DNA of 55,985 nucleotides from Haplosporangium gracile (Eukaryota; Mortierellomycota; Mortierellomycetes; Mortierellales; Mortierellaceae). The stretch lies in NCBI GenBank assembly GCA_015499985.1, contig JAAAUF010000164.1, positions 1 to 55,985 on the forward strand, given 5' to 3'. Of the stretch, positions 34,297 to 45,984 are shown piece by piece. The notes below the pieces were generated by a model. That model was not told the DNA's origin. It saw nothing but the letters and a program-made list of their open reading frames with translations, and did not search any database. Made by a program: the position numbers and the translations under genes. Position 1 is the first letter of the stretch, and every line of letters starts with the position of its first letter.

Positions 34297-36753
34297 ATGC
34301 TGTTCACAGGAAGCCGGTACATAGTTGCCGGAGTCACATTGCTGATTGCCTACATCACCATCACCAGTCAAGTCTTTGTCTTCATCCCATGGCTCATGTC
34401 CATTTCTGTCCAGACGACCTTCATGGTCCTGGTGCCCTTCAATATTGGGGTCGGCTTTATCTATTGGCACTATTATCTCGCTTGTACCACCGAACCAGGT
34501 TCCACTCCTCCAGGATGGGGTGTAAGTCAATTCGCTATTGTTGCTTTTCTATTTATGTGGAGGGGCCCAATTGAAATTTGTAGTTGTTCAGAATTGTTCG
34601 GAGGAGACATGAATAGCTGACGTTATCTTTTCTTTTCTTAAATTCGATTGGTTTAGGTGCCAAAGGACAAGAATGATGTCACAGACGAGGCGGACAAGAA
34701 GGGCACGGACACTGTTGCAGCAACAGGAGGAGCGGGTGATGTTGTTATTGGACGGTCAACGGCCATTGAGAATCAACATATTGCCTCAGAAGTTAGGGAC
34801 CGATCCAACAACCACAGCCACAACACCAGCAGCAAGGACACCACCAAAATCAAGAAGGAAAAGGCGCCATTGCCACGGTACTGCAAGAACTGCGAAGCCT
34901 TCAAACCACCCCGATCGCATCATTGCCGGATCTGCAAAAAGTGTGTTCTCAAGATGGACCATCACTGTCCCTGGATCAACAATTGTGTGGGCCACTTCAA
35001 CTATGGCCATTTCCTTCGGTTTATTACCTGGGTTACGATCACGACTGGTGCCTGTATGGTCTTGTTGCTTGCTCGCGTTTGGGATGCTATCCAAAATGAG
35101 AATCGGTATATGGTAAGCATCTGGGCGAGACTGGACTGTTGTATCGGAGAGACAAGATATCTTTTTTTTTTTTTGATGCCTCGCCTTGTCTAACTTTGTT
35201 TTTTTTTTTACTTGTACTACCATAGTATCGCGAGGATGGTCCGACAAAGGCGCAGATCGTATTCTTGGCGGTCAACATCATTGTCGACGGCGGAGTGTTG
35301 GTGGCTGTCGGAATCTTGTGTATATACCACCTCTGGTGTCTCATGAGTAACACCTCGACGATCGAAGTCTGGGAACAGGAAAAAGTGGAGGCTATGGTCA
35401 AAAAGGGCAAACTTCGCAAAGTGAGTGCCCCTTCACCCCCATCATCCGGCTGTGTTCTTTCAAGCAACAACAGCATTAAGCGATTATTAATTTTGATTCT
35501 TGGGCATTTACTTTTAGGCAAAGTTCCCATATGATGTGGGCTATCTCCGCAATTACCGCCAGATTCTTGGAGAGAGCGTTTGGTTTTGGCTGTGGCCTCA
35601 GCCGATGCAAGGATCAGGAACAGAGTTTGCGGTGACGGATGATAAAGATGCAGCGACGGTCTGGCCACCCCGAGAATACCATACCTCTAAACGGCAGGCT
35701 AGGACGTTTGTGTCAGAGTACGCTTCTTCTTCAGGGGTTCCTCATCGTGGTGGTGCAGGAGGAGGATCAGGGGGAGGGAAGTCTCGGCGGGACAGGGATC
35801 TGAGCGCGCTGAGCACGTCGATTACTCCCGATGCAGGATCGAATCAAGGCGGACGAAGAAGCAGGAACCCATCTCGTGGATCGACCACGTCTGGTGCAGC
35901 TCTTCATTTTCCGACTCATGTCCGTCGTGGTAGCGAGGGATGGATTGTTCAGGATCTGACGGTTCAACAACGCGCGGATTTGTATGATCGTCAGCTCCGA
36001 TATGCCCAGCTCCATGGACAACAGCAGGCGTATTCTGAGGCACAGGTCGATGGTGAGGATGAAGATTACCAGGAGGGACTGTCGGATATCGAGGGGGATG
36101 TCTATAGTCAGTTGCCTGGAGGCATGCAAGGGAATCGAGGATATGAGGATTATAACGATGATGCGGAAAGTTATAACGAGGACGAGGACGAGGAGGAAGG
36201 CGCCAGCTCGGATGATGTAGACGATTTGCCGTATGACGTTGCGAGTGATGAATGGGACGAGAATGAGTATGACGAGTATGATGATCGGTACGAGGATGAG
36301 GAAGGCAGCGATCTGGACCAACATAACCCATACCTCGCCTACGCAGAGAACGAAGAAGGCGATTACGACGATGAGGATTTGGATGTGGACGACGAAGTGA
36401 CACTGAACGGGAACGATCGTCACAAGATTGGTCGTTTCTTTGATAACAGCAGCCGGTCAACCGGGCGTGCTGGTGTTGACACCGGTGACGAGGAAGAAGT
36501 GGACGAGTGGGATGAGGGGGAAGGAATCGATGTCGGGTGTAGACCTCCAGGACTGATGGCCAAGGGCGTGGGTATTCCCGAGACAACATTCTCGGCAGCC
36601 GTTGCGGCGTCTACAGGACAAAAGACTTTTTATACCATGATGCTGGAACGGGAGCAGACTCTCAAGGAACAGATTGCTGCATCTGGCGTAGGTGGCGACG
36701 AGGTAGCAGGGACTAATACCAAGACGAAGAGCAAGAAGAAAAGGTCCAAATAG
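34297..36753 (+). CDS. DHHC palmitoyltransferase with long acidic C-terminal tail (Pfa4/ZDHHC6-like)
   Basis: Four exons (34297-34521, 34657-35112, 35226-35420, 35518-36753) encode 703 residues. Two spans lie near residues 8-28 and 40-60. The cysteine-rich domain at 149-197 reads [20 protein letters not shown] then [20 protein letters not shown], with the catalytic DHHC at 176-179. Two more spans follow ([40 protein letters not shown]), then NTSTIE (the TTxE-like motif) and the [15 protein letters not shown] block typical of Pfa4-like enzymes. It acylates cysteines of membrane proteins, probably at the ER. The odd part is the tail: about 300 residues, very rich in Asp, Glu and Tyr, ending in a Lys-rich [10 protein letters not shown]. 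Pfa4 enzymes are usually near 400 residues. The insert before the DHHC domain is also long. Confidence 0.93.
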
Positions 36754-36788
36754 ATCTTGTCTTGCCTTTTTAATATTATACTAAACGT

Positions 36789-37088
36789 CTATGCGCATCG
36801 CCTCCAAAATCCTGCTTTATTATTTTTGTCAACGGATGAAAAAAAAAAAAAGGACTCTAGGGAGACACTGGAGAAAGGCGACGAGGCGTACTTGAGATCG
36901 ATGTTGGCGTCTGAACGAAACAGCAACGCAGTTTGATTTATGCTCAGCATATTGGCCAAATGCAATCGCCGCAAGATCATTTCTTTCGCCTCCGCAACGG
37001 AAAGACTGTCATTCACATCAATTCTGACTTCGCCAGGGATCGACTTGTTAGCGGAACTCACTGTGACTTGAAGGGTTTTCATTTTCAC
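36789..37088 (-). CDS. Small hypothetical protein
   Basis: A 99-residue frame on the minus strand, beginning MKMKTLQVTVSSANKSIPGE and then IDVNDSLSVAEAKEMILRRL, LSINQTALLFRSDANIDLKY. The first 67 residues look like an alpha/beta ubiquitin-like fold (short strand, then SVAEAKEMI helix), after which composition becomes Ser/Phe-rich and low in information. A possible donor (AAGTACGCC) at the point of change hints that the frame was, or is, the first exon of something larger. It ends 36 bases from the palmitoyltransferase stop and is divergent from the zinc-finger gene. Could be a gene fragment. Confidence 0.35.
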   Translation of the reverse strand: MKMKTLQVTVSSANKSIPGEVRIDVNDSLSVAEAKEMILRRLHLANMLSINQTALLFRSDANIDLKYASSPFSSVSLESFFFFSSVDKNNKAGFWRRCA

Positions 37089-37344
37089 TCTTGGATTGTT
37101 GGTGTTGTTCAGAGTGCGGCCGGGAATGTTGACATGAGTGTCGTTCTATTTGCATGGAATTGTTGTTCAAAAAATGACAAAGCCTGTCAAGAGTGAGAGC
37201 AACAAGCAGTAAACAAAAATTGACACAGGGCACAGTTCCATGTTCAGGAGGGGCAATGCGAGGAGTGACATGCAACGACATACCTAGCAAAACACTGAAA
37301 CGAGATTCCCCTGCCGTTTTTCTGGTTGTGAAATACACTTCAAC

Positions 37345-38416
37345 ATGGATAACAATCGCGTCGAACATGAGCGAAAACATCAGCTATACCACTGCCGCGG
37401 TACAAAGAACAATCCTTGTAACCAGATCATCCAAGGAACACAAAACTGGATAGTTCACCAGAAAACCCATCAACCATATCCTTGCCCGGATCCAGATTGC
37501 GACAAAGGCTACACCATACGGAAGTTACTCCTTAAACACCTAAGGGATGTCCACCCAAGCAACAACCAGCCTCAGTCCAGCTCTGAACTTCCATCGATGC
37601 CGATCCTGACTGTCCCATCACCTGAGCCCATTGTCGACCATGAGACGAAGCTGCCAATCCCAAATGGTAAAAAATGGTGGCTTTTTTTTTTTTTTTTTGG
37701 TCAACCTCAGCTACTGATCTCGTACGTTTAATAGAGTTCAAGGTACCAGTTGTGTACAAGGGAAACAGGTTTCAGGGGATAGAGCCGACTACAAAGTGGT
37801 ACGAGTTCATTTACAAGCCAGGGACAACACCTATGGAGAAGGATGTAAGAAGAGCAAACAGTCAGCTACGTCGTCTTCAATTCGCTAAATATACTTGATG
37901 TAACGGATACCTCAGTCTAACTATATCTGGCTATAACACTATTGATACAGGACAAGAGGCTCATTCCCCATCCCGAGTACTGGCTTGATGGTAGAAAGCT
38001 CTCGTGAGGCGAAAACGCAGGCTTTGATCTACTCTCCAAATACAACTATTTTGTGTCGTCCACATTCTACGGAAAGAATTGCGAAGTCTGTCGGTCTGAG
38101 TTGGGACACTGGCATATTGGATTAAAAGAGAGGGAGTCCTGCTTGAACTTTCAATCCTATGGCGACATTTGCTTTCGATGCTACAGAAAACGGAGATATG
38201 AAGAGGTATGTTATAAGGGTAAAAAACTCGGGCACACTTGGGATTAAAAGGATACTAAGCAGTTGCTCACCCACTTACTTCAATCTGTTAGTCTACGAGC
38301 AAGTTTGCTATACAAGCTAGTGCTAGTGTGCAATCAAAGGACGCGCTTTGTTTTCACAGGGACTAGAGCGACCAGTACTGACACCGGCGAAAGTAAACGA
38401 AGCAACCATGGCATGA
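37345..38416 (+). pseudogene. C2H2 zinc-finger gene interrupted by one in-frame TGA
   Basis: Four exons in consistent phase: 37345-37666, 37735-37844, 37951-38205 and 38360-38416, 247 codons. Two zinc-finger-like units lie near the N-terminus: YHCRGTKNNPC...HQKTH and the better YPCPDPDCDKGYTIRKLLLK with HLRDVH. Then KWYEFIYKPGTTPMEKD joins DKRLIPHPEYWLDGRKLS, where TGA (38005-38007) stops it. The frame stays open and protein-like after this: GENAGFDLLSKYNYFVSSTF, CEVCRSELGHWHIGL and CFRCYRKRRYEE, two further Cys pairs. A single CGA-to-TGA change would explain the stop. Either a recent pseudogene, a polymorphism or a sequence error. Function not recognised; DNA or RNA binding is possible from the zinc fingers. 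Confidence 0.55.
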
Positions 38417-38658
38417 CCGACAGCGTCGCTGTTGCTATGGGAGGCAGTCAAGGTGGCAGTGGGAAAGGTGACAAAGTTTAATTTACGTAAAGGTGGACCT
38501 GGGCGCACAAGAATTGGGCAGTAAACGGGTTCAACGTGTCGACAGTCACATTCACTTTTTTTTTTTTTTTTTTCGGGCAAACTGCGTTCTTCCAACTTTA
38601 AACAAACGACATCTCCATCTCATCTCTCTTGACAACACTCGACCTCAACCACACAACC

Positions 38659-41600
38659 ATGGACTGGGATTCTTCACGCGAATATGACTCGCGGACATTC
38701 TCAGAAGACTGCAACTTGCATGGAGCCTCAGGAAGGTCGATTGACCATCCAAGTGCGACACAGGATGAACATGGCTTTCTGCATGACCTCAACAGGCATG
38801 ATGGCGACGAGGACGAGGACGACGACGACAGGAGTATCGATAATGCAGACATGGACCTTATCGAGCAAATTTTCGAAGGAAAACCGCCTCGGCAATCTGC
38901 TTATCAGCGACGAGGTGGTGGAAGACGGGCGGTTCATCAGACGGATGAGAACTCTGGTAAGGGCAATGTTATTTTTTTGAACCAAGCATTACTTGTTTGT
39001 CAATTGATGGTTTGTGTATTGAAGATATCTTATCTCTTTGTTCTGATCATTGATTTCTTCTGCTTGAACGCGTACTTTTATCAGTTTCATCGATGATGCG
39101 ATATATGTTGGAAGGCTCACAGGACCCGGTGGATATACAAGAGTCGCCAGTCTTTGATCCAACACGACTTCATACCGGATCTCATCATGACCAGCAGGTG
39201 CCTCTTGACGACGATGCCAAGGAGGATCACTTCCGAGATTGGTCTGGAAGCACGCCTAAACGACAGATACGACATACTGTAAAGAAGATTATTCGACTGT
39301 TTTCTTTGGTTAGCACTGTCGACGAAATGCGACCTCAACAGTTGACGAATTGACAATATGCTGTCTTGCTTCATGTCTAAGCGACTTTAGTCTGAGAACA
39401 TCAAGATACCCAAGGCGTCTCCTCTTGCAAAACGGAGCTTATTCCCTACCAGACAATCCTCCGAACACGCACCTAGGTTGGCGGTGCGGCATACCAAAGG
39501 CGTGTCCATTGATGGTACTCTATCCTCATAACCTTGAGCAAATGAAAGGTTGTTCCACCACTAAGAATGCCTTGCCTTGCGTCACTCACCAATGCTCACC
39601 TCTTTCCTCATATATCGCTCATAGACCGATTCAAAATGACAGTGTTACCAGCATCCAGCATACCGATGAGAGCAAGGGCAGGATCAGGAGCTGGACAAGG
39701 CACACCTCCCGTCAACTTCGCAACCAAGATCACCACAAGATCCATCGACAGGAACCATGTAGAGCAACAACAACAGCAACAACCCAAATCCATTTTTCGA
39801 TCTGCGATGAAGCCGCCCAGTGGCAGTTTGGGTGCCAACAGTCAGGCGCCACGGAAACTAGGACGGCATATCCAATTGCCAACAGAACTTTCTGACGACG
39901 AGGACGAGGAAGGGAATGAAGAGGAAGAGAATGATCGCGATCGGGAAGAAGATCATGATGGCAAAGAGAGTCAACCGTCGCCGACTGGCGTCAACTACGC
40001 CCAGGATCAGGATTCTCCAGAAGCTGCTGATATGGCTATCCCTGTAGCTTCTCCAACAAAGACTGAGTCAGTGCCAGCACTGGTACCGGGACCTGCACGA
40101 TTCACACGAATCTCGAAGCCAAACGTGTCATCATTGTCTTCACCTGGCAAGAAACCCATCGCCACTATCCCAACTCCTCAGGATACCCCACAATATGACA
40201 GAAATGAGGTAAACTGTTGGACTCTTGTTGAACTTTATTCAGCGGTAAATAGCAAAGTCATTCAAACCCACACTTATTTTTGGCGCATATTTAAATATCT
40301 GTATAGGAGGTACAAACATCCGTCAAGGAACTTAAAGCGCTGCTCAGAAAACTGGGTATGATGCCACTTTCGACCACACTGGACACGGCGCTCGAAAATC
40401 TGGACGGTGCAACAGTGAAGAGGGGTGGTCTTTGCGAGATGATGGAATTGATCCAAAAGCTGGGAGCCATGTGTGAGAAACAAAAGGAGGTCATTCACCA
40501 GATGACAGATCAAATCATTGCAGGAGAGACCCGTTCTCAACAACCGACGGTTGATCCGGAAGCAAAGGAGAAGCTGCGGAAAGTACAGCGGCAGCTGGCG
40601 GATGTTCAGGTAAGATTGGTATTGTTGTTGATAGTAGCTTAGGAGATGTATTACAAGCGTAGGTTTTTGACTACTTTCTGTTTACTTTCATGTTTTACTG
40701 CCTGTAGAATGAGCTAGAAGCTTCAAAAAAGGCTAACGACGAACTGGAGATGGAGATAGACTACTTGAGACAGGTTGCAGAGGAGGACCGCAACAAGGAG
40801 GTCGCAGAACCTACCACAACAAGGGACAACAACAACTTTGTCGACGCGTCAAGTCAGGTTAGCGGATCCTGGACAACCGCAGAAGCTGCCACCTTATTAC
40901 TACTCTCAAAGACCAAACACAGCAAAGACACCGATTCGACCTCAAAGCCTACCCGCTCCTCATCCAAGGCAGCAGAACTTTTACCGCCAACACCAGTTAC
41001 ATCGTCCCCATGGCGCCAACATATCCAAAAAATTGAACAGGAACTGGCGGCACTCAAGTCCGCTCTGGAACAGCAGCGTCCCTCGCCCGCTATCAACGAG
41101 GCGCCGCTGAGGGGAAAGGTGGAGGCAGGGTTGTTGTTGAAGATAGAGGGTTTGGAGGATCAGTTGTATGATGTCTTGTTGGAGAACCGGCGGTTGCAAG
41201 TCAAGAACAAGATCCTTGCTCGAGAGCCCCTCAGCACCAACATTGATCTTGGTATAGATATTGTCCTTGATGCACGTCATGGCGTATATGCATTGCGATA
41301 GTTGAGTAAGGTTGTTAACACGCATTTTTTATTATATTATAGCTGAAGACCACAAGGCCCAGTCGACAAAACACGAAATAACAATGGTCAAGGACGTCAT
41401 GCTCCGTCTAGGAGTCGAGGCGCCGCAACAGGTCATGTCAGCATTGGACGAGATCGAACGGGTCCTTCAAGATGTACCCCATCAGAGGCGGTTTATTGCA
41501 AAAGCCGAAAGGATCATTTGGGAGTCTGAAATTCAAGAAGGGACTGTTCGAGTACAACGACATTCGCAAAGTGGAGCTAGAGAGGATGACTTGAAGAAGC

Positions 41601-41806
41601 AGAAGAGACAACAGCAGCAGCAGTATCAGGGCGATGTAACGTTGGTGGTCGATGGTAGTGACTTGCCGATTAAGTCTGGACGGACGTGTTCGGAAGGATA
41701 TGAAGCGACGTTGCAGAGGTTAAGGGAGTGGAGCGAGTTGTTGGATGTCTTGAATCATGTCAAGTTTGTCGATGACTTTGATGATAACGCCACCGTCCTG
41801 GCCTAA
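38659..41806 (+). CDS. Large coiled-coil protein of unknown function
   Basis: Seven exons (38659-38956, 39085-39278, 39391-39514, 39625-40208, 40307-40609, 40708-41251, 41343-41806) join in frame to 836 residues. The N-terminal third is acidic and Ser-rich and apparently disordered (MDWDSSREYDSRTFSED; poly-Asp near residue 60). It holds basic, proline-rich patches (PKASPLAKRSLFPTRQSS) and a poly-Gln run. From about residue 400 it is helical and heptad-like: VKELKALLRKLGMMPLS, EKLRKVQRQLADVQNELEAS, LLLKIEGLEDQLYDVLLENR. A helical C-terminus follows (VMSALDEIERVLQDVPHQRR). Spindle-pole or centrosomal scaffold proteins look like this, but I cannot place it in a family. Exon 5 could also begin two codons later, at GTACAA. 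Confidence 0.8.
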
Positions 41807-41878
41807 TAAACCTCGGACTTTCTTCCCGATCTCAGATCGTCAGTTCCATACATCTAATAACGTACAATGCAAATGCGG

Positions 41879-42690
41879 TTAGACCAAGACTTGCCTGGTG
41901 TCCTGGTGAACTTTGAGACACTGCAGTCCACAGCACCGCATCCCGCACCAGTTGCAGGAATAGAGACCTCGCCACCCACAGATACTGCAGAGCCGTCGTG
42001 CAGGGTATCGACTTGGCCCCATTTCTGCAGTTAGGTATGAAGGTTCCTTCGAGCTTAGACTCGTGATCCTAGACTCTTGGATCAGTGTCTTGAGCGGCTT
42101 TATCGGTGGCAATGATACGCCTCTTCCTCCACCTCCTCATCGCATGTTAGTCTTGGCAGCCTCAGCCGCAGCATCACCATTCATCGAGGTCCTTCGTCCA
42201 CCACTACGCACCCTCGTGCCAACCTGATGCGTTGATTGCTCTCTGCTGATATTAGTCGCCACCGCCGACGCTTGCCGCAAACTCACGTCTGCCTCATCAG
42301 TGTTGAGTGTAGCCGGTCCTGGAAATGCGGCCGTTGCCTCTGTGGTAGCGATAATAGCTTCGAACTCTGCCCGTTCAACAATGTTGTTACGCTCGAGTAG
42401 TGTTTGCGTTGTCAGGCACGAGACTCTTGGTCCGGTTGGACCCCTTTTTTTGCGTGCAGTAGGCGAGAAAAACATTGCCATAGGAAGAAGAAAAAATTGG
42501 GTGTTGAGGAAAACCCGCTAGACAAAGTCTACGTATGGTATTCATTTTGAGTTGAGAGCTGACCTGGCCCTGAACTGGACGCTCCCTTAATTTTTCGTGT
42601 GTTTCCGTGTTTCAACTTCAACCATCTGAGGAGATAGAATAATGCCGATGATAGCGTACCTTTCGTAGCTCGCTCAGGCCGCTTGGTCAT
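41879..42690 (-). pseudogene. Broken ZNHIT1/Vps71-like HIT zinc-finger gene
   Basis: Minus strand. The C-terminal part (42138-41879) reads PPIKPLKTLIQESRI, YLTAEMGPSRYPARRLCSIC and GLYSCNWCGMRCCGLQCLKV, then HQDTRQVLV: the HIT zinc finger of ZNHIT1/Vps71, a subunit of the SWR1/SRCAP complex that deposits H2A.Z. Immediately before it, the conserved-looking KTNMR ends in TGA (42137-42139 region). An open frame of 114 codons upstream (from 42481) runs into that TGA in the same frame. The usual final ligand (HxETRC) is replaced by Gln. A possible tiny first exon, MTKRPERATK, lies at 42690-42660, but no acceptor joins it well. The stop plus the lost ligand suggest decay; a hidden intron removing the TGA is the main alternative. 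Confidence 0.55.
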
Positions 42691-42809
42691 TGTTCCTTTT
42701 TTGTGAATAACCGTTCGTTGTTTGAATGGAATGCCAAGACGTGAGCAAAGAAAAAAGTCAAATAATAAAGAGCATTTTATCTTTTTACTAGGAATGGAAA
42801 GTTAATTGT

Positions 42810-45466
42810 CTATGACCAAGCCTCTCCGTCAAATCCGGTGAATCCCTGTATCGAAACGAAGCAAGCAACGTGGTCGATGAGTAAGTTAGTCAGGGGTCCT
42901 ATAAGCATAATTTGCTCATCCATCATGAATTCAGTAAACATTATCAAGTAGCTTACAGTGAGCAAGAAGATTGGGAAGAAAGCCTTCTTCTCAATTTGCG
43001 AGCACCAGTTCCAAGCAGAGGTCAATCGTCCATCAATGCAGGATCCTACAACGATTGAGAAAAGCAAGAAATACGTATGTTAACACCATCAATTAGAATA
43101 TCACCAACACAATTCTCCTACTCGTGATTGTCGCAAACGAACAGAGAGAAAGTGTACTCACCTGCAGAAAAAACGTTGTCGGCTCCAGAACCATCAAAGG
43201 CCATGCGGAAAAAGTCGCAGACAATCGTCTTTCGCAGGTTGGTGACGCCACCAAAGGTATCACGGATATAGGCATGAATACCCTCGTCCTGAGCAATGTC
43301 GTCGATCTTCTCCAGTGTCAAGATGATGGGATTCAATATCCTGGCGACCTGGTTGTACTTGTCGATAAACATGAACGCGTTGGGAACGTTGCTATCACCG
43401 AGATGAATCACTGAACTTCCAACCCACATGCCGGCCTTCTGTTGAGCCTTGTGCAGGATGGTATGCATCGCCTTGGAGACATTGGGGCAGTGCTGGAGAC
43501 GCTGCAATCCCTGTCCAGTGTCGCGAAGGCGGTAGTCGTTGTCGAGCATGTCCAAGTCCGAGAGTGTCCAGAGGTAGAACATCTCGTGAGCAATTTCGCG
43601 CCACAAGTTCAGAGTCTGGTTAATGTACCAGTACTGAGTCTCGTGTCCATGCGTCAAACGTGCTCCCTGCTGGCCTGACTGAATAGCGAGTGAGAATCCC
43701 TCCTCAATGTTAGTGGGCTTGAAGTACGTTGTCAAGTACTTAAGCATCTTGTTGCATGGGTCACTATTATCGCCAATTATACGGGTTAGTTGTTTGGTTA
43801 CTTTATCAACTTTCTACAAACACAAGAACGAGAATGGTTCACATACCGGTTCGTCCTGAGGAAACTGTGATTATCGCCGATTGAGTAGAGGCAGACCTTG
43901 ATCTCATCAGGGGTGAGGTTTCCGTTGGCGTACTTTCGGCTGAGCACCTCAATGGCCCTCTCCTTTTTCCAAATTTCCTGCTGGATCTGCTGGCGATTCT
44001 TTCCGTCCGAGATGATCTCCTTTGTGGCGTCGGCCACCAGATCGTTCTTCAAAACATCCAGACCGTCTCTCTCCTCCAAATAGCTGTAAACCGTCTTGAT
44101 AGGGATGACACAGTTGAAGCCAAGGGTCGATTCGATCTCCTCCATGTTCGAGTCCATAAGCATGTACATCAGCTTTCCATAGGCGCTCCTCATCTTTTCA
44201 GGGTTCATGATCTTGTGGCGACGACCAATCTCGAAAATGACCTGGAAAAACTCTTCGTTGTCCTCGAAACTCTTGTCTGCAAACAGCTCTTGTCCACGGC
44301 GATAATCATTGGCGACTAATGTTAAGAGCGAGGGCAGTTGATATTAGAGTACTGAAAGAAGGGCCTGTATTATGTTCCTGAAACATTCAATGCAAAGAAA
44401 GCTCATTAGGTGTGAACAGAGTGACCATACCGACGAGTCCAGAGATGATGGCACAGAGATCCTTGATTTGATGAATGATACGCCTAGACTTGCTAGTGTA
44501 CGAGAGGATGTCGACCTTGTCCGTGTATTCGCTCACATTCAAGGCCGCTTCGAGACTATTTTTGTATTCGATCGTTTTGTTTGTGTTGTTGGGAAAACGG
44601 AGTGACAGATTAGAAATGAATTTTAAAAAGGAGTCGATACCAGAACACAAGGGAGAGGAGACGTGAGGAGACAGACAGACAGGCACACATGCGGACAGAC
44701 GGATAGAGGCAGAATGGAGCTCTTCCGGCAATATAACACGTCAAATCACACATTATTTGATGCGCTGGCCTACCAAAAAAGCCAACGTCAAAAAAGCTCT
44801 AAAAAACACTTACAGGCGCAACAGCTTTCGCTCAGTCAGATCCAGTCGCATTGGAATGTACTTTGAACGATCAATGACCCAGTCTCCAAACGTGGAGGAT
44901 CCGCTGGATACAATGACCTTGGACTCTGGAAGTTCAGCCAGTGTTTCCTCGCTCAAAGAACTGCCCTTGGAGGTCGATGTTGACATGCCGTTGACCGTGG
45001 AGGCGGGAGTGTTCTTGTTGAACATCTCCTTCTTAATGTGTCGAACCCTGTTTCCAGTGCGATGGAGCATGGCTGTATTGTCATTTGAAGAACGTGAAAG
45101 GATAAGGCAATAAGTTCACTTGCTCTTTACAACTGTGGAATGCATGCATTCTAGTAGTGGTGATGTGAGTAAGAGAAGTGTTGCAGTCGTTGTTGATGGC
45201 GGTTGTTTATTACCATAGCAGACCTCGCAGAACTCTTCGGCACACTGCTCGCAAGAGTAGAAGGACTCCTGGTCCTTGCATTCGACACAGAATCCCTCGG
45301 CGGTGGCCTGGGCCGCAGCGAGATCTTCGTCCATTTGTGCGCTGTCGGCCTTGGCGATGTCTTCTGCGGTGGGCTGGTTGGTGTCGTCGTCGTCGTGGTC
45401 GTCATGGTCCTCGCGCTGGAGGATCTCCTCGAGGCGGTGCTTCCGATCAGCGTCGTTGTCCCACAT
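42810..45466 (-). CDS. UPF0652 protein (DUF2009) with N-terminal B-box-like zinc finger
   Basis: Seven exons: 45466-45214, 45072-44814, 44555-44431, 44315-43847, 43763-43162, 43045-42957 and 42845-42810, giving 610 residues in frame. The N-terminus is acidic (HDDHDDDDTNQ). Cys pairs at residues 60/63, 72/75 and 80/83 (FCVECKDQESFYSCEQC, FCEVCYG) form a B-box-like finger. The DUF2009 region fills the rest: RSKYIPMRLDLTERKLLRLL, HQIKDLCAIISGLV, MRSAYGKLMYMLMDS, LGFNCVIPIKTVYSYLEERD, THGHETQYWYINQTLNLWRE, HLGDSNVPNAFMFIDKYNQ and FTGFDGEAWS at the end. The family is widespread in fungi and other eukaryotes but has no established function. Last exon is 36 nt. Start chosen at MWDNDADRK, the first ATG. 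Divergent from the HAM1-like gene. Confidence 0.9.
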
Positions 45467-45984
45467 GATCAATAAGTAAGAAGAAGCGAGTGAGGGGGTG
45501 AAGACACAGACGAAGAAAGGAGAGAATGGAGTGGGGAGAAGGAGGAAGAGTGAAGGGTGAAGAGTGAAGGGAGGAAGGAAGGGGTAGAGTACGAAAAGAA
45601 GTGCGAAGAGAGAAGGAAAAAAAAAAGAAAGAAGTGGAGGCGCTATTATTCAACTTTGAGAAAAAGTGCCAAGGGCCAGAAGGTCAAATGGAGCTATGGG
45701 AATGTAAAAGGTTGTGAAGCGCCCCTTAACCTTCTTCCAGTAGGCAGCGCGCCGCTGCAAATGAACGACACGCGTCAGGTTTGACGCTATTTCTTTCTCT
45801 CCTTCCTCGTCCTTGTATCTCCTGCTTTCCTTCTGTTCACACCCTTCTTCACACTTCACATTCTTCCCTTTCCTTTTTTCTTCACACACACTCTCTTACT
45901 CACTCCTACGCTCATAAATAAAAGCAAAAAAAACGGACATCTATTCGCATCGTCCATATTCTCTCTTCGCTATCGTTTGAACTC
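45467..45984. other. Divergent promoter, UPF0652 / HAM1-like
   Basis: 518 bases between the two start codons. Purine-rich near UPF0652 and pyrimidine-rich near the HAM1-like gene, in each case reading as a pyrimidine-rich leader in the direction of transcription. No gene seen. Confidence 0.5.

Noticed and set aside
35767..36589. Two long minus-strand frames opposite the palmitoyltransferase tail
   Set aside because: They are complements of the acidic-tail codons (Ile/Val-rich and His/Arg-rich) with no domain.
37846..37898. Second stop (TGA at 37896) in the zinc-finger gene
   Set aside because: A good donor GTAAGA at 37845 removes it and joins MEKD to DKRLIPHP in phase.
38005..38007. TGA as selenocysteine or programmed readthrough
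   Set aside because: Most fungi lack selenoprotein machinery, no SECIS-like hairpin was evident, and a simple CGA-to-TGA change is enough.
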